Source of the DNA: Candidatus Aquabacterium excrementipullorum
GTDB lineage: Bacteria; Pseudomonadota; Gammaproteobacteria; Burkholderiales; Burkholderiaceae_C
Assembly: GCA_019112875.1 (NCBI GenBank)
Contig: DXIO01000124.1
Span: 1 to 61,002 of the forward strand
Length of the DNA: 61,002 bases
Reading direction: 5' to 3'
Made by a program: the position numbers and the translations under genes. Shown here in pieces: positions 24,504-35,943 of the stretch. A model generated the notes under the pieces. That model did not search any database. It was not told where the DNA came from and saw only the letters and a list, made by a program, of their open reading frames with translations. The stretch's first letter is position 1; every line of letters begins with the position of its first letter.

Positions 24504-25841
24504 ATGAGTTCCTCCGCCATCGCGCGCACCGGCCGTCCAGGTGTGTCCCCGATCAATGCGGCCTGTCAGGGGGCAGGCAGCTTTTCATCAGGCCAGGCAG
24601 GCAAGGTCACGCCCTGGCTGCTCGGCATCGTTCTGGTCCTGGGTGCCGGTGCAGGCTGGTGGGCCTGGACGCACCACGGGCGTGACGCTGGCGCGCAGGC
24701 CGCCACGCCTGGTGGCACCGGCCCCTCCGGCCCGGGCGCCCGGCCACGGCCAGGCAGTCGTTCGCAGCCGGTGTCGGTGGCGGAAGTACGCCGCCAGGAC
24801 ATCCGCATCACCGTGGCCGCCATCGGTACCATCGCCGCGGCCAACACCGCGCTGGTCAAACCCAAGGTCGAGGGCGAACTCAAGGCCATTCATTTCCAGG
24901 AAGGCCAATGGGTGAAGGCCGGTGACCTGCTGGCCGAGCTGGATGCCCGCCCCTTCCAGATCGCGCTGGCGCAGTCCGAAGGCCAACTGGCCCAGACACA
25001 GGCCCAATTGCAGAACGCCCGGCTGGACCTGGAGCGCTTCAAGGAGCTGCTGGGCAAGGACGGCATCGCCAAACAACAGGTCGACACGCAGGATGCGCTG
25101 GTGCGCCAGCTGCAAGGCACGGTGCAGGGCAACCAGGCGGCCGTGGACAACGCCCGCCTGCAACTCTCGTACACGCGGATCACCGCGCCCATCGCCGGCC
25201 GGGTCGGCCTCAAGCAGGTGGACCTGGGCAACATCGTGCGTCCGACGGACACGCTGGGCCTGGTCAGCATCTCCCAGACGCAGCCGGTCAACGTGGTTTT
25301 CGCCGTGCCCGATGCGCACCTGTCGCGCATCAACGCCCAGCTCAAGGTTGGCGCACCCCTGCGCGTGGAGGCCTGGGATCGCGAACTCAAGGACAAGCTG
25401 GCCGACGGCAAGGTCGGCAGCACCGACAACGCCATCGACGCCGGCACCGGCACCATCAAGCTCAAGGCCCTGTTCGCCAATGCAGATGGCGGCCTGTTCC
25501 CGAACCAGTCCGTGAACGTGCGCCTGCAGCTGGGCACCGAGCAGGACACGCTGGCCGTGCCCGGGCCGGCCGTGCAGCGTGGCGCCCAGGGTGCCTATGT
25601 GTATGTACTCAAGCAGGACAAGACCGTGGCCTTGCGCCGTGTGCAGACCGGCGCCCTCGATGGCGAGTGGGTCGGCGTGCGCGGCGATCTCAAAGCCGGG
25701 GAGCGCGTGGTGACCGACGGCGCAGAACGCCTGCGCGACGGCAGCACGGTGGACATCGTCGAGGCTGCCGCACGCAACCTGCCCGACCCGGACCAGCGGC
25801 GCCCCAAGGGCGAAGGCCAACGCCGCCGCCGTGAAGGCTGA
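24504..25841 (+). CDS. mdtA: RND efflux periplasmic adaptor, MdtA-like
   Basis: A 445-residue membrane-fusion protein: membrane segment near 38-56 ([21 protein letters not shown]), Gly/Pro-rich linker, then the lipoyl half [30 protein letters not shown], helical hairpin (about 145-200), second lipoyl half [25 protein letters not shown] and beta-barrel domains. The [25 protein letters not shown] pattern and its place ahead of two tandem permeases match MdtA of the MdtABC multidrug system. The ATG at 24504 is preferred; earlier in-frame codons overlap the terminator region. The tail is Arg-rich ([14 protein letters not shown]). The next gene starts 13 bases after its stop. Confidence 0.88.
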   Translation: MSSSAIARTGRPGVSPINAACQGAGSFSSGQAGKVTPWLLGIVLVLGAGAGWWAWTHHGRDAGAQAATPGGTGPSGPGARPRPGSRSQPVSVAEVRRQDIRITVAAIGTIAAANTALVKPKVEGELKAIHFQEGQWVKAGDLLAELDARPFQIALAQSEGQLAQTQAQLQNARLDLERFKELLGKDGIAKQQVDTQDALVRQLQGTVQGNQAAVDNARLQLSYTRITAPIAGRVGLKQVDLGNIVRPTDTLGLVSISQTQPVNVVFAVPDAHLSRINAQLKVGAPLRVEAWDRELKDKLADGKVGSTDNAIDAGTGTIKLKALFANADGGLFPNQSVNVRLQLGTEQDTLAVPGPAVQRGAQGAYVYVLKQDKTVALRRVQTGALDGEWVGVRGDLKAGERVVTDGAERLRDGSTVDIVEAAARNLPDPDQRRPKGEGQRRRREG

Positions 25842-25854
25842 GCCCGGTGCACGC

Positions 25855-28800
25855 ATGAACCCCTCACGCCTTTTCATCGAGCGGCCGGTCGCGACCGCGC
25901 TGCTGATGGTCGCCATCATGCTGGCCGGGCTCATGGCCTGGCGCCTGCTGCCGCTGTCGGCCCTGCCCGAGGTGGATTACCCCACCATCCAGGTCAGCAC
26001 GCTTTATCCAGGCGCCAGCCCCGACGTGGTTGCGTCCAGCGTGACCGCCCCGCTGGAGCGCCAGTTCGGGCAGATGCCTGGCCTGGACCAGATGAGCTCG
26101 TCCAGTTCGGGTGGCGCCTCCGTCATCACGCTGCGCTTTTCGCTCGAAGTGCCGCTCGACGTTGCAGAGCAGCAGGTGCAGGCCGCCATCAACGCCGGCA
26201 CCACGCTGTTGCCCAACGACCTGCCGATGCCGCCCACCTACAGCAAGGTGAACCCGGCGGATGCCCCCGTGCTCACCATCGCGGTGACATCGCCCTCATT
26301 GCCCGTGCACCGCGTGCACGAACTGGTGGAAAGCCGGCTGGCCCAGAAGATCTCGCAGACGGCGGGCGTGGGCCTGGTGTCCATCGCCGGTGGACGCAGG
26401 CCGGCCGTGCGCATCCAGGTCAATCCGGTTGCCCTGGCCGCGCTGGGCCTGTCCTCAGACGATCTGCGCACCATCATCGGCAACGCCAACGTCAACCAAG
26501 CCAAGGGAAGCTTCGATGGCGCCACGCGCGCCTCGACCATCGACGCCAACGACCAACTGCGCTCGGCCGCCGATTACACCAACCTGATCATCGCCTACAA
26601 GGCCGGCGCACCCGTGCGCCTTCGCGACGTGGCGCGCCTGGTGGACGATGCCGAGAACCTGCGCCTGGGCGCCTGGGCCGACACCACGGCCGGCGTGATC
26701 CTGAATGTGCAACGCCAGCCCGGCGCCAACGTGATTGAAACCGTCGACCGCGTCAAGGCCCTGCTGCCGCAACTGCAGGCCACCCTGCCCGCCTCCATCG
26801 ACGTGCGCGTGATGAACGACCGCACGGTGACCATCCGCGCTTCGGTGCACGACGTCCAGTTCGAACTGATGCTGGCCATCGTGCTGGTGGTGATGGTGAT
26901 CTTCCTGTTCCTGCGCAGTGCCAGTGCCACGCTGATCCCGGCGGCGGCCGTCCCGGTGTCCCTGGTCGGCACCTTCGGCGTCATGTACCTGGCGGGCTTC
27001 TCGGTCAACAACCTGACCTTGATGGCGCTCACGATCTCCACCGGCTTCGTCGTCGATGACGCCATCGTGATGATCGAGAACATCGCGCGCTACGTGGAAG
27101 AAGGCGAATCGCCGATGGCCGCCGCGTTGAAAGGCTCCAAGCAGATCGCCTTCACCATCATCTCGCTGACGATTTCGCTGATCGCGGTGCTGATCCCGCT
27201 GCTGTTCATGGGCGATGTGGTGGGTCGGCTGTTCCACGAGTTCGCCATCACGCTGGCGGTGGCCATCCTGATCTCGGCCTTCGTGTCGCTCACGCTCACG
27301 CCGATGATGTGCGCGCGGCTGCTCAAGCACGAGCCTGAAGACAGCCACGGCAGCTTTCACCACTGGGTGGGCCGCGTGCTGGACGGGGCCATCGATGCCT
27401 ATGAACGTCAGCTCGATCGCGTGCTCAAGCACCAGGGCTGGACCATGCTCGGCTTCGTGATCACCCTGGTGCTGACGGTGCTGCTGTATGTCTACGTGCC
27501 CAAGGGCTTCTTCCCCCGGCAGGACACTGGCGCCATCCTCGGCATCACGGAAGCGGCGCCCTCGGTGTCGTACGGCGCCATGGCCGAGCGCCAGCGTGGC
27601 CTCGCCGCCCTGATCCTGAAGGACCCCGCTGTGGAAAGCGTCTCGTCCTTCATCGGGGTGGACGGGGTCAACGCGTCGCTCAACAGCGGCCGACTCATGA
27701 TCTCGCTCAAGCCGCTGGCTGAACGGGGTGTCTCGGCGAGCGAGGTTGGCCGACGTTTGACCCGCGCCGCACGCGCGCTGCCCGGCATCGCCCTGTACCT
27801 GCAACCCGTGCAGGACCTGACCATCGAAGACCGCGTCGCCAAGACGCCCTACCAGGTCACCCTCAGCTCGCCAGACCACGGTGAGCTGTCGCGGGCTGCT
27901 GAACAGATGGTGGTGCACCTGCGCGACCTGCCCCAGTTCGCCGAGGTGACCTCGGATCTGCAGAACGGCGGCCTGCAGGCTTACGTGGAGATCGACCGCG
28001 ACGCCGGTGGTCGCCTTGGCGTGACGGTGGCCGCCATCGACGACGCGCTGTACAACGCCTTCGGCCAGCGCATCGTGTCCACCATCTTCACGCAGGCCTC
28101 GCAGTACCGTGTGGTGCTGGAGGTGGATCCCGAGCACCAGCTGGGGCCACGCTCGCTGGAAAACCTCTACGTCACTGGCGCCAACGGTGCACAGATCCCG
28201 TTGTCGTCGGTCGCGCGCATCACCGAGCGTGCCGCACCCCTGGTGATCAACCACCTGGCGCAGTTCCCGGCCGCCACCGTGTCTTTCGACCTGGCGCCAG
28301 GGGTGTCGCTGGGCGAAGCGGTGGCTACCATCCAGGCCGAACAGGCGAAGCTCAACCTGCCGCCAGGGGTGGAACTGCATTTCCAGGGTGCCGCACGCGC
28401 CTTCGAAGCCTCGCTCACCAACACCCTGCTGCTGGTGCTGGCCGCCGTGGTGACCATGTACATCGTGCTGGGCGTGCTGTATGAGAGCACCATCCACCCG
28501 CTGACCATCCTGTCTACCCTGCCCTCCGCGGCCGTGGGCGCGCTGCTGGCCCTCATGGCCTCGCGCCTGGACCTGGGCGTGATCGCGGTGATCGGCATCG
28601 TGCTGCTGATCGGCATCGTCAAGAAGAACGCGATCATGATGATCGACTTCGCGCTGGAAGCCCAGCGTGACCATGGTCTGCCGCCGCACGAAGCAATCCG
28701 CCAGGCTTGCCTGCTGCGCTTCCGTCCGATTCTGATGACGACGCTGGCTGCACTGCTGGGCGCCTTGCCGATGATGCTGGGCACCGGCGTGGGCAGCGAG

Positions 28801-28971
28801 ATGCGGCACCCGCTGGGCGTGACCATGGTGGGTGGACTGATCGTGAGCCAGCTGCTGACGCTGTTCACCACGCCGGTGATCTACCTGCAGTTCGATGCCC
28901 TGGTGCAGCGGCTGGCCAAGCGCCGCACCAGCAGCTCGCCAGACGAACCCGCCGAGGCGATCCATCCATGA
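25855..28971 (+). CDS. mdtB: RND efflux permease, MdtB-like
   Basis: A 1038-residue RND permease beginning [21 protein letters not shown]. The proton relay is complete: Asp-Asp in [13 protein letters not shown] of helix 4 and Lys in [12 protein letters not shown] of helix 10. The duplicated fold and the [14 protein letters not shown] segment mark it as the MdtB/MdtC branch, which works as a B2C hetero-trimer with MdtC. A GTG at 25831 would extend it by 8 residues into the mdtA end; the ATG is preferred. It ends with a 4-base ATGA overlap into the MdtC-like gene, as expected for equimolar partners. Substrate unknown; E. coli MdtABC exports bile salts, novobiocin and others. Confidence 0.92.
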   Translation: MNPSRLFIERPVATALLMVAIMLAGLMAWRLLPLSALPEVDYPTIQVSTLYPGASPDVVASSVTAPLERQFGQMPGLDQMSSSSSGGASVITLRFSLEVPLDVAEQQVQAAINAGTTLLPNDLPMPPTYSKVNPADAPVLTIAVTSPSLPVHRVHELVESRLAQKISQTAGVGLVSIAGGRRPAVRIQVNPVALAALGLSSDDLRTIIGNANVNQAKGSFDGATRASTIDANDQLRSAADYTNLIIAYKAGAPVRLRDVARLVDDAENLRLGAWADTTAGVILNVQRQPGANVIETVDRVKALLPQLQATLPASIDVRVMNDRTVTIRASVHDVQFELMLAIVLVVMVIFLFLRSASATLIPAAAVPVSLVGTFGVMYLAGFSVNNLTLMALTISTGFVVDDAIVMIENIARYVEEGESPMAAALKGSKQIAFTIISLTISLIAVLIPLLFMGDVVGRLFHEFAITLAVAILISAFVSLTLTPMMCARLLKHEPEDSHGSFHHWVGRVLDGAIDAYERQLDRVLKHQGWTMLGFVITLVLTVLLYVYVPKGFFPRQDTGAILGITEAAPSVSYGAMAERQRGLAALILKDPAVESVSSFIGVDGVNASLNSGRLMISLKPLAERGVSASEVGRRLTRAARALPGIALYLQPVQDLTIEDRVAKTPYQVTLSSPDHGELSRAAEQMVVHLRDLPQFAEVTSDLQNGGLQAYVEIDRDAGGRLGVTVAAIDDALYNAFGQRIVSTIFTQASQYRVVLEVDPEHQLGPRSLENLYVTGANGAQIPLSSVARITERAAPLVINHLAQFPAATVSFDLAPGVSLGEAVATIQAEQAKLNLPPGVELHFQGAARAFEASLTNTLLLVLAAVVTMYIVLGVLYESTIHPLTILSTLPSAAVGALLALMASRLDLGVIAVIGIVLLIGIVKKNAIMMIDFALEAQRDHGLPPHEAIRQACLLRFRPILMTTLAALLGALPMMLGTGVGSEMRHPLGVTMVGGLIVSQLLTLFTTPVIYLQFDALVQRLAKRRTSSSPDEPAEAIHP

Positions 28972-31900
28972 ACATCTCGCGCATCTTCATTCTGCGGCCG
29001 GTGGCCACCGCGCTGTTGACATTGGGTCTGGCGCTGGCGGGCATCCTGGCGTACGCGCTGCTGCCCATCGCACCGCTGCCGCAGGTGGATTACCCGACGA
29101 TCTCGGTGTCGGCGTCCCTGCCTGGGGCCAGCGCCGAGACCATGGCGTCCACGGTGGCCGCGCCGCTGGAGCGGGCGCTGGGCAGCATCGCCGGGGTGAC
29201 CGAGATCACGTCGTCATCGTCATTGGGCAGCAGCCGTGTCACCTTGCAGTTCGAGCTGGACCGTGATGTCAATGCCGCCGCGCGCAATGTGCAGGCAGCC
29301 ATCAACGCCTCGCGCTCGCTGCTGCCTTCGGGCATGCCCGGCAACCCGACCTACCGGCTCGTCAACCCGTCGGACACGCCCATCGTGATCCTGGCGCTCA
29401 GCTCGGACACCTTGAGCAGCGGCGAGATCTTCGATGCGGCCTCCACCATCCTGGCGCAGCGTCTGTCGCAGGTGGAGGGCATCGGCGATGTGGCCGTGGG
29501 CGGTGGGGCCCTGCCCGCCGTGCGCGTGCGCATCGACCCGAACCGCCTGGCCGCCAACGGCCTGTCGCTGGACCAGGTGCGCACCGCGCTGACCACCACC
29601 AACGCCAGCCGCCCCAAAGGCACCGTGGAAAATGGGGAGCGTCAGTGGCAGGTCGGCGCCAACGACCAGGCCCGCGTCGCGGCCGAGTACGCACCGCTGA
29701 TCCTCAGCTACCGCAACGGCGCCGCCGTGCGCCTGCAGGACGTGGCGCAGGTGCGTGACTCGGTGCAGGATGAACGCGCCTACGGCCTGGCCGACGGCAA
29801 GCCCGCCGTGCTGCTCTTCCTGTACAAGTCGCCCGGCGCCAACACGGTCAAGACGGCCGACCTGGTGCGCGAGCTGCTGCCCCGCCTGCGGGGACTGATC
29901 TCGCCGGCCATCGACATCAAGGTCACGATGGACAGCACGCCGCCGATCCGCGCCTCGCTGCGCGAGGTCGAGACCTCGCTGATCGTGGCGGTAGGGCTGG
30001 TCATCATCGTGGTCTACGCCTTCATGCGCAACCTGCGCTCCGCCGCCATTCCCAGCATCGTCGTGCCGGTCGCCGTGTCAGGCACATTCTGCGTGATGTA
30101 CTTCCTGGGCCTGAGCATCAACAACATCTCGCTGATGGCGCTGACGGTGGCCACCGGCTTCATCGTCGACGATGCCATCGTGGTGCTGGACAACATCCGC
30201 CGCCACCTGGACCAGGGCAAGAGCCCCATGCAGGCCGCGCTGGACGGCACGCGCGAGATCTGGTTCACGCTGGTCTCCATCAGCCTGGCGCTGATGGCGG
30301 CCTTCATTCCCATCCTGTTCATGGGCGGCATCGTCGGGCGCGTGTTCCGCGAATTCGCCGTGGTGGTGCTGGCCGCGATCGTGGTGTCGCTGCTGGTGTC
30401 GCTCAGCACCACACCCATGCTGGCCGCCTGGATGCTCAAATCCGGGCGCCAGGGCCAGGCTGGCGCCGACGAGGCACGCACCAGCCGCCGCGGCCAACGC
30501 GGTTTCACGCGCACCATCGCCGCTCTGCCCTACCTGGCCAAGCAGGCTTATGGGCGCAGCCTGCGCTGGACCCTGCGCCACCAGCCGGTCGCCCTGCTGG
30601 CCCTGGCCGGTGTCGTGGGACTGAATGTCTACCTCTACCAGGTGATCGACAAGGGCTTCCTGCCGCAGCAGGACACCGGCCGCATCGTCGGCGGCCTGGA
30701 CACCGAACAGAGCGCCTCTTTCCAGGTGGCGCGCGCCAAGTTCGACGCCCTGATGAGTGTGGTTCAGCGCGACCCGGCGGTGGCCCATGTCACCGGCTAC
30801 ATCGGCGGCAGCCAGCGCGGCGGCCCCAGCGTGGTGGTCACGCTCAAGCCCCGCGCCGAGCGGACGGTGTCGGCCCAGCAGGTGATCGACCGCCTGCGTC
30901 CCAAGCTGGAGAAGATGCCTGGCGCCAGCCTGTACCTGCGCGCCGGCCAGGACATCCGCATTGGCGGCCGAGGCTCCAGTGCCGAATACCAGTACACCCT
31001 GCAGGCTGACGAGTTGGCCGACCTGCGCTACTGGGAGCCGCGTGTGCGCAACGCCTTGTCCAAGCTGCCCGAGCTCACCGACATCAACAGCGACCAGCGC
31101 GACCGGGGCCTGCAGACCTCCCTGTTCGTGGACCGCGATGCCATCAGCCGCCTGGGCCTGACGATGCGCACCATCGACGGCACACTCAACAACGCTTACG
31201 GACAGCGACAGGTCGGCGTGATCTACAACCCACGCAACCAGTACCGGGTGGTGATGGAGCTCGACGAGCCCTACCTGCAAGGTCCTGAATCGCTGGACCA
31301 GCTCAACCTGACGGCCGTTGGCGGGGCGCAGGTGCCATTGCGCACCGTGGCCCGGGTCGAGCCCACGCTGGCCCCACTGTCCGTGAACCGCCAGAAGGGC
31401 TCGGTCGCCACCACCATCAGCTTCAACCTGCCCGAGGGCGGCTCCCTGTCGCGCGCCACCGAGGCGGTCACGAGGGAAATGGCGCGTCTGGGCGTGCCCG
31501 TGTCCCTGCGCGGCACCTTCGAAGGCACGGCCAATGCCTTCCAGGAAGCACTGCGCACCCAGCCTATGCTGATCCTCGCCGCCATCGTCGCGATCTACCT
31601 GGTGCTGGGCATGCTGTACGAAAGCCTGGTTCACCCGATCACCATTCTGTCTACCCTGCCCTCGGCCGGCGTCGGTGCGCTGCTGGCCCTGATGCTGTTC
31701 CGCACGGAGTTCTCGATGGTCGCGCTGCTGGGGGTCGTGCTGCTCATCGGCATCGTGATGAAGAACGCGATCATGATGATCGACGTGGCCATTGCCCGCC
31801 AGAAGCAGGCTCGTGATGCCGGCGTGCCGTTGAGCGCCGCACAGGCCATCCAGCGTGCCGCGCACCAGCGCCTGCGTCCCATCCTGATGACCAGCATCGC

Positions 31901-32201
31901 CGCCCTTCTGACCGCCGTGCCGCTGGCCCTGGGTCATGGCGAAGGTTCGGAGCTGCGCCAGCCCCTGGGCATGGCCGTGGTGGGTGGGCTGGTGCTCAGC
32001 CAGTTGCTCACGCTCTACACCACGCCGGTGGTCTTCGCCTGCATGGACCGCCTGCGCAACCGTGGCCAACGCCGACGTGCGGCCCGCGCGCTGGCCCAGC
32101 CCACGCTGGCTGCGTCAACGGGCGAACCGAGCCCCTCACACGATCAACCTTCCGCCCCCGACTGGCGCCCCCCTGGCAGCGACGAGCCGCTGCCTGCCTG
32201 A
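28968..32201 (+). CDS. mdtC: RND efflux permease, MdtC-like
   Basis: A 1077-residue RND permease starting [25 protein letters not shown], with the relay in [13 protein letters not shown] and [11 protein letters not shown]. It has QGGLVDTE-like loops and the same repeat as the preceding gene but is clearly divergent from it, so the pair is an old duplication. A cytoplasmic loop near residues 490-520 ([22 protein letters not shown]) and a C-terminal tail of about 45 residues rich in Ala/Pro are longer than in E. coli MdtC. Overlaps mdtB by 4 bases and is followed after 6 bases by the outer-membrane factor. Confidence 0.92.
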   Translation: MNISRIFILRPVATALLTLGLALAGILAYALLPIAPLPQVDYPTISVSASLPGASAETMASTVAAPLERALGSIAGVTEITSSSSLGSSRVTLQFELDRDVNAAARNVQAAINASRSLLPSGMPGNPTYRLVNPSDTPIVILALSSDTLSSGEIFDAASTILAQRLSQVEGIGDVAVGGGALPAVRVRIDPNRLAANGLSLDQVRTALTTTNASRPKGTVENGERQWQVGANDQARVAAEYAPLILSYRNGAAVRLQDVAQVRDSVQDERAYGLADGKPAVLLFLYKSPGANTVKTADLVRELLPRLRGLISPAIDIKVTMDSTPPIRASLREVETSLIVAVGLVIIVVYAFMRNLRSAAIPSIVVPVAVSGTFCVMYFLGLSINNISLMALTVATGFIVDDAIVVLDNIRRHLDQGKSPMQAALDGTREIWFTLVSISLALMAAFIPILFMGGIVGRVFREFAVVVLAAIVVSLLVSLSTTPMLAAWMLKSGRQGQAGADEARTSRRGQRGFTRTIAALPYLAKQAYGRSLRWTLRHQPVALLALAGVVGLNVYLYQVIDKGFLPQQDTGRIVGGLDTEQSASFQVARAKFDALMSVVQRDPAVAHVTGYIGGSQRGGPSVVVTLKPRAERTVSAQQVIDRLRPKLEKMPGASLYLRAGQDIRIGGRGSSAEYQYTLQADELADLRYWEPRVRNALSKLPELTDINSDQRDRGLQTSLFVDRDAISRLGLTMRTIDGTLNNAYGQRQVGVIYNPRNQYRVVMELDEPYLQGPESLDQLNLTAVGGAQVPLRTVARVEPTLAPLSVNRQKGSVATTISFNLPEGGSLSRATEAVTREMARLGVPVSLRGTFEGTANAFQEALRTQPMLILAAIVAIYLVLGMLYESLVHPITILSTLPSAGVGALLALMLFRTEFSMVALLGVVLLIGIVMKNAIMMIDVAIARQKQARDAGVPLSAAQAIQRAAHQRLRPILMTSIAALLTAVPLALGHGEGSELRQPLGMAVVGGLVLSQLLTLYTTPVVFACMDRLRNRGQRRRAARALAQPTLAASTGEPSPSHDQPSAPDWRPPGSDEPLPA

Positions 32202-32207
32202 GCCCAC

Positions 32208-33725
32208 ATGACGACGTTTCACCGCCGCCCGCATCCCCGCCGATCGCCACGCCCGGCATCGGCCATCGCCGCCTGCATGGCCGCCATCCTGCTCGCCGGC
32301 TGTGCCGGCACCACACGCGTGGCCACACCCGAGCCATCGCCCGTCCCGGACAACTTCAAGGAGGACGGGCCCTGGCGCCAGGCCAACACCACCGTGGCGC
32401 CCACCGCTGTCCCGGACGCCTGGTGGCGCCTGTTCAACGACCCCGTGCTGGACCAGCTGCAGGATCAACTGGTGGTGGGCAACCAGAATCTGCGCGCCGT
32501 GCTGGCCCAGGTGACGCAGGCCCGCGCCGCGCTGGGCAACAGCCAGGCTGCACGCCTGCCGACGCTGGGCGTCCAGGCCTCGGCCACCCGCGCCGGCAGT
32601 GCCCGTGCGGACAGCGACAGCAACCGCGGACCACGCAACACGGTGTCCTTCTCCGGCACTGCCGCCTGGGAACTCGACCTGTGGGGACGGTTGTCGCACG
32701 CGACCAAAGGCGCGGATGCGCGCTACCAGGCCAGCTTGCAGGATCTGGCCGCGGCACGTCTTTCAGCCCAGGCCACGCTGGCACAAACCTACTTCGCCTT
32801 GCGCGCCGCCGAGGCACAGCAGGCCCTGATCGAACGCAGCATCGCGATCTACCAACGCTCGCTGGAACTCACCCAGGCGCGCCACCAATCGGGTGTGGCA
32901 CCGCAAACCGATGTGCTGCAGGCCCAGACGCAGCTGCGCACCGCCCAGGCCCAGCGCATCGAGGCCGGCGCGCAGCGCGCCCAGTTGGAACACGCCATCG
33001 CCGTGCTGCTGGGCAGGGCGCCCTCCGAACTGGAACTGGCGCAGACGTCTGTGCTGCCCGATGCCCCTGCGGTGCCCGCGCTGCTGCCATCGACCCTGCT
33101 GCAACGCCGCCCCGACATCACCGCGGCGGCGCAACGCGTGCGGGCCGCCTATGCCGAGATCGGTGTGGCGCGTGCCGCCTACTTCCCCTCGATCACCCTC
33201 GGCGCCACGGCCGGCTACCGTGGCAGCGCGCTGGACGGCCTGCTCAGCGCACCGAACCGTTTCTGGTCGCTGGGGCCGGCCCTCGCCTTGGCGCTCTTCG
33301 ACGGGGGCGCACGCCGCGCGGCCACCGAACAGGCCCAGGGTGCCGCCGACCAGGCCACGGCGGGCTACCGCCAGGCCGTGCTCACCGCCTTGCAGGAGGT
33401 CGAGGACAACCTCGTGCTGGCCGACCGCCTTCGTCAGGAAGCCGAACTGCAGCGCGAGGCCTTCGGCTTTGCCCAACGCAACCTGGAGATCACGCAGGAC
33501 CAGTACCGCGTAGGCACGGTCAGCTACCTCAACGTGGTCACCGCGCAAACAACCGCGCTGGCCAGCGAGCGGACCTTGCTGGATGTGCGCGCCCGTCAGA
33601 TCAATGCCACCAGCCTGCTGCTCAAGAACATCGCCGGACGCTGGGACCCAGCGCAAGACGCCGGCCAGCCCGCAGGCGCGCCGGCGACCACGGTCGCACA
33701 AGGCGGCGGCACGCCCTCGCGCTGA
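32208..33725 (+). CDS. Outer-membrane efflux lipoprotein, NodT/OprM family
   Basis: A 505-residue outer-membrane factor. The signal ends in a lipobox, LLAGC with Cys32 the lipidation site. Two repeats of the TolC fold follow: one with WWRLFNDPVLDQLQDQLVVGNQNLRAVLAQV and one with LLPSTLLQRRPDITAAAQRVRAAYAEIGVARAAYFPSI, the NodT signature. It completes the tripartite pump and is only 6 bases after the MdtC-like gene. E. coli MdtABC lacks its own channel and uses TolC; here the channel is in the operon. It could also serve the adaptor at 15.7-16.9 kb. Convergent with the sigma-54 activator gene 41 bases away. Confidence 0.93.
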   Translation: MTTFHRRPHPRRSPRPASAIAACMAAILLAGCAGTTRVATPEPSPVPDNFKEDGPWRQANTTVAPTAVPDAWWRLFNDPVLDQLQDQLVVGNQNLRAVLAQVTQARAALGNSQAARLPTLGVQASATRAGSARADSDSNRGPRNTVSFSGTAAWELDLWGRLSHATKGADARYQASLQDLAAARLSAQATLAQTYFALRAAEAQQALIERSIAIYQRSLELTQARHQSGVAPQTDVLQAQTQLRTAQAQRIEAGAQRAQLEHAIAVLLGRAPSELELAQTSVLPDAPAVPALLPSTLLQRRPDITAAAQRVRAAYAEIGVARAAYFPSITLGATAGYRGSALDGLLSAPNRFWSLGPALALALFDGGARRAATEQAQGAADQATAGYRQAVLTALQEVEDNLVLADRLRQEAELQREAFGFAQRNLEITQDQYRVGTVSYLNVVTAQTTALASERTLLDVRARQINATSLLLKNIAGRWDPAQDAGQPAGAPATTVAQGGGTPSR

Positions 33726-33766
33726 ATCAGCAGGCCCTTGTCAGCAGGAGGCCCTTGCCCGGGTGT

Positions 33767-35020
33767 TCAAGGCGAGTGGTAAGCCGCCTCGCCGCCTCGC
33801 TCCACCGGCGGGACATCCGGCGCAGGCGAAGGCTCGTCCGCAGACAGGTCCTGCTCGTCGGAGGGCCCACCCAGCAGGCCATGGCGCTTGAGCTGGGTCC
33901 GCAGCATGTTGCGGGTGATGCCCATGGCACGCGCGGTGCGCACCTGGTTCTGTCCGCACAGGCGGTAGGCGGCATGCACCAGCGCCGACTCCACGGAATC
34001 GAACAAGTCGCGTCGCCCTTCGCCCAGCAACTCGCTCCAGGCCTGCACCAGGCGGTCCAGCGGAAGACCCGGCGGCGGCGTACGCGACGACGTGTCAGCC
34101 ACAGGGGTGCTGGTGTGCGAGAACCCCTGCGTGCTCCCCGCAGAAGCCCCCAAGCCACCACGGGCGAGTGGCCCGGCGGGCGACACTGCCGCCGACACAG
34201 GCAAGCCGGTCGGCGGCGCCCCAAGCGGCACCAGCTTCAGATCTTCCGGCCGGATCACATCGTCGCGGCAGACGATCAGTGCAAAGTGGATGACGTTTTC
34301 AAGCTCGCGGATGTTGCCAGGCCACGAGTAGGTCAGCAGTGCCTGCTGCGCCTCGTCGCTGAACGTGACCTCGGGCAAGTCCAGGCGCGAACGGTAGACG
34401 CCGACGAAGTGCCTCGCCAGTGGCAGGATGTCGGCCCGGCGCTCGCGCAGGGGCGACAGCCGAACCGTGGCCACGCTCAGGCGGTAGTACAGATCGGCAC
34501 GGAAGTGCTGCGCCTCCACGGCGCGGGCCAGGTCGATGTTGGTGGCCGCCACCAGCCGCACGTCCAGCGGGATGCTGCGCCGTGAGCCCAGGCGCACCAC
34601 CTGGCGCTCCTGCAGCACCCGCAGCAGCTTGACCTGCAGCGACATTGGCAGATCGCCGATCTCGTCCAGGAACAGGGTTCCGCCATGGGCCGCCTCGAAC
34701 CAGCCGGCACGGGCTTGCGACGCGCCAGTGAAAGCGCCGGACTCATGGCCGAACAACTCGGCGTCGATCAAGGTTTCGCTGAAGGCGCCACAGTTCACCG
34801 GCACGAAGGGACCTGCGCGCCCGCTGGTGGTGTGGATGTGCCGCGCGATCAGTTCCTTGCCTGTACCGGTCTCACCGGTGATCAGGGCCGTGGCCTCGCT
34901 GCGCGCGATGCGCTCGACCTGTGCCAGCAGCGCCTGCGAGCCAGGGTCGTGAAAGACCAGGGCCTTGGCACGAATGGACAGGGGCGCGGATGAATCCGGC
35001 AGGGTCAGCACGGTGTCCAA
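33767..35020 (-). CDS. Sigma-54 activator without sensor domain, SfnR-like
   Basis: A 417-residue AAA+ enhancer-binding protein: Walker A GETGTGKE (49-56), the sigma-54 contact loop GAFTGA (95-100), Walker B GGTLFLDEIGD, and arginine-finger region YYRLSVATVRLSPLRERRADI. After a Pro/Gly-rich linker (about 275-315) there is a Fis-type helix-turn-helix (VRTARAMGITRNMLRTQLKRHG). No receiver, GAF or PAS domain precedes the AAA+ core, which begins about residue 23; this resembles SfnR of Pseudomonas, which acts in sulfone and sulfonate use. It is divergent from the ssu operon, so it is probably its activator (inference). The start is a TTG at 35020 with GGAAG 7 bases upstream. Confidence 0.85.
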   Translation of the reverse strand: MDTVLTLPDSSAPLSIRAKALVFHDPGSQALLAQVERIARSEATALITGETGTGKELIARHIHTTSGRAGPFVPVNCGAFSETLIDAELFGHESGAFTGASQARAGWFEAAHGGTLFLDEIGDLPMSLQVKLLRVLQERQVVRLGSRRSIPLDVRLVAATNIDLARAVEAQHFRADLYYRLSVATVRLSPLRERRADILPLARHFVGVYRSRLDLPEVTFSDEAQQALLTYSWPGNIRELENVIHFALIVCRDDVIRPEDLKLVPLGAPPTGLPVSAAVSPAGPLARGGLGASAGSTQGFSHTSTPVADTSSRTPPPGLPLDRLVQAWSELLGEGRRDLFDSVESALVHAAYRLCGQNQVRTARAMGITRNMLRTQLKRHGLLGGPSDEQDLSADEPSPAPDVPPVERGGEAAYHSP

Positions 35021-35259
35021 GGCAAGGCTTCCGAGTATTGGGATCTTGGGAAAGGTGAGACCTTAAAGCCGAGTGGCGCCCTAGGGAACTGCGATTTTTG
35101 TCGTTCAAACAGCATGGGCGCTATTGGCATGAGCACATGCGCATTTCTTCATATGCTCAAACCGAGGATGCATCTCCGCAAACATTTGTTGGCGACATAT
35201 GGGGCCATGGCTATCGTTCAGCCCATTGGAGCCACGCTCCCGCTCACAACAAAGACACC
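35021..35259. promoter_or_regulatory. Divergent control region, sigma-54 activator / ssu operon
   Basis: No gene is visible in these 239 bases. They are AT-richer than the flanks and hold dyads: GCATG-4-CATGC beginning near 35127, overlapping ATGCGCAT at 35137-35144. No clean -24/-12 site is present. The best spacing match on the plus strand is TGGC at 35208-35211 with GC at 35221-35222 (GG and GC 10 apart), but its other positions are poor. A better-looking TTGGCA at 35125-35130 has the downstream GC one base too far. Confidence 0.5.
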
Positions 35260-35892
35260 ATGAAGATCCTCGGCATCTCGGGCAGCCCCACCGCCGTCTC
35301 GCGCTCCAGCTGGTTGCTGCAGCACTTTCTGGACACCCTGGCCGACCAGCACGGCGCGCTCGACCTGCTCGACACCATCCGCGCCCGCGAGCTGCCCGCG
35401 CAAGCCCTGCTCCAGGCGGACTTCGCCCATCCCACACTGGTGGACGCCGTGGGCCGCGTGGCCGACGCGGACATCGTGGTGATCGCCACGCCCATCTACA
35501 AGGCAGCCTACAGCGGCCTGCTCAAGGTGTTCCTGGATCTGCTGCCGCAGGATGGCCTGCGCGGCAAGGCCGTGGTCGTGCTGGCCACGGGCGGCAGCAC
35601 GGCTCACTTGCTGGCCGTGGACTACGCGCTCAAACCCGTGCTGTCGGCCCTGGGCGCCCGCGAGATCCTGGACACCGTGTACGCCACCGACGCGCAGCTG
35701 CCGCGCCATGACACCCTGGGCTACAGCGGCAGCGCCGACATCACCGAGCGCCTGGGCCGCGTGGCCAGCCATGTGCAGCGCCGCCTGCCGCCGCCAGCCC
35801 TTCAGCAGCCCCTGCCCGCCGCCATCAACCCTTTCAGCAAGCGCGTCGCCCCGCAGCACCCACTGCCCCGAGGCGTGCGCATCAGCGCCTGA
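35260..35892 (+). CDS. ssuE: NADPH-dependent FMN reductase SsuE/MsuE
   Basis: A 210-residue flavodoxin-like reductase: MKILGISGSPTAVSRSSWLL supplies the FMN phosphate loop, and ATPIYKAAYSGLLKVFLDLL is the family's flavin-binding helix motif. It reduces FMN for the sulfonate monooxygenase encoded three genes on. The frame extends upstream through the control region, but the ATG at 35260 begins the conserved fold. The last 30 residues (Pro-rich, ending RGVRISA) extend beyond the usual family end. First gene of the seven-gene ssu string; ssuA1 follows after 51 bases. Confidence 0.92.
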   Translation: MKILGISGSPTAVSRSSWLLQHFLDTLADQHGALDLLDTIRARELPAQALLQADFAHPTLVDAVGRVADADIVVIATPIYKAAYSGLLKVFLDLLPQDGLRGKAVVVLATGGSTAHLLAVDYALKPVLSALGAREILDTVYATDAQLPRHDTLGYSGSADITERLGRVASHVQRRLPPPALQQPLPAAINPFSKRVAPQHPLPRGVRISA

Positions 35893-35943
35893 AAGCAGTC
35901 GCCTGAACCATCACCAAACCCAACCACACGGAGACCTTCGACG

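Noticed and set aside
26455..28965. Long minus-strand open frame opposite the MdtB-like gene (about 836 codons)
   Set aside because: Same antisense effect; His/Gln/Arg-rich with no recognisable fold or ribosome site.
33726..33766. Repeat GCAGG-CCCTTG / GCAGGAGGCCCTTG between convergent genes as a terminator or mobile-element footprint
   Set aside because: Only a short imperfect direct repeat; the possible stem CCTTG/CAAGG is 5 bp with a 10-base loop, too weak to call.
35125..35141. TTGGCATGAGCACATGC as a sigma-54 promoter
   Set aside because: GG and GC are 11 bases apart; sigma-54 promoters require 10, so the resemblance is probably chance.
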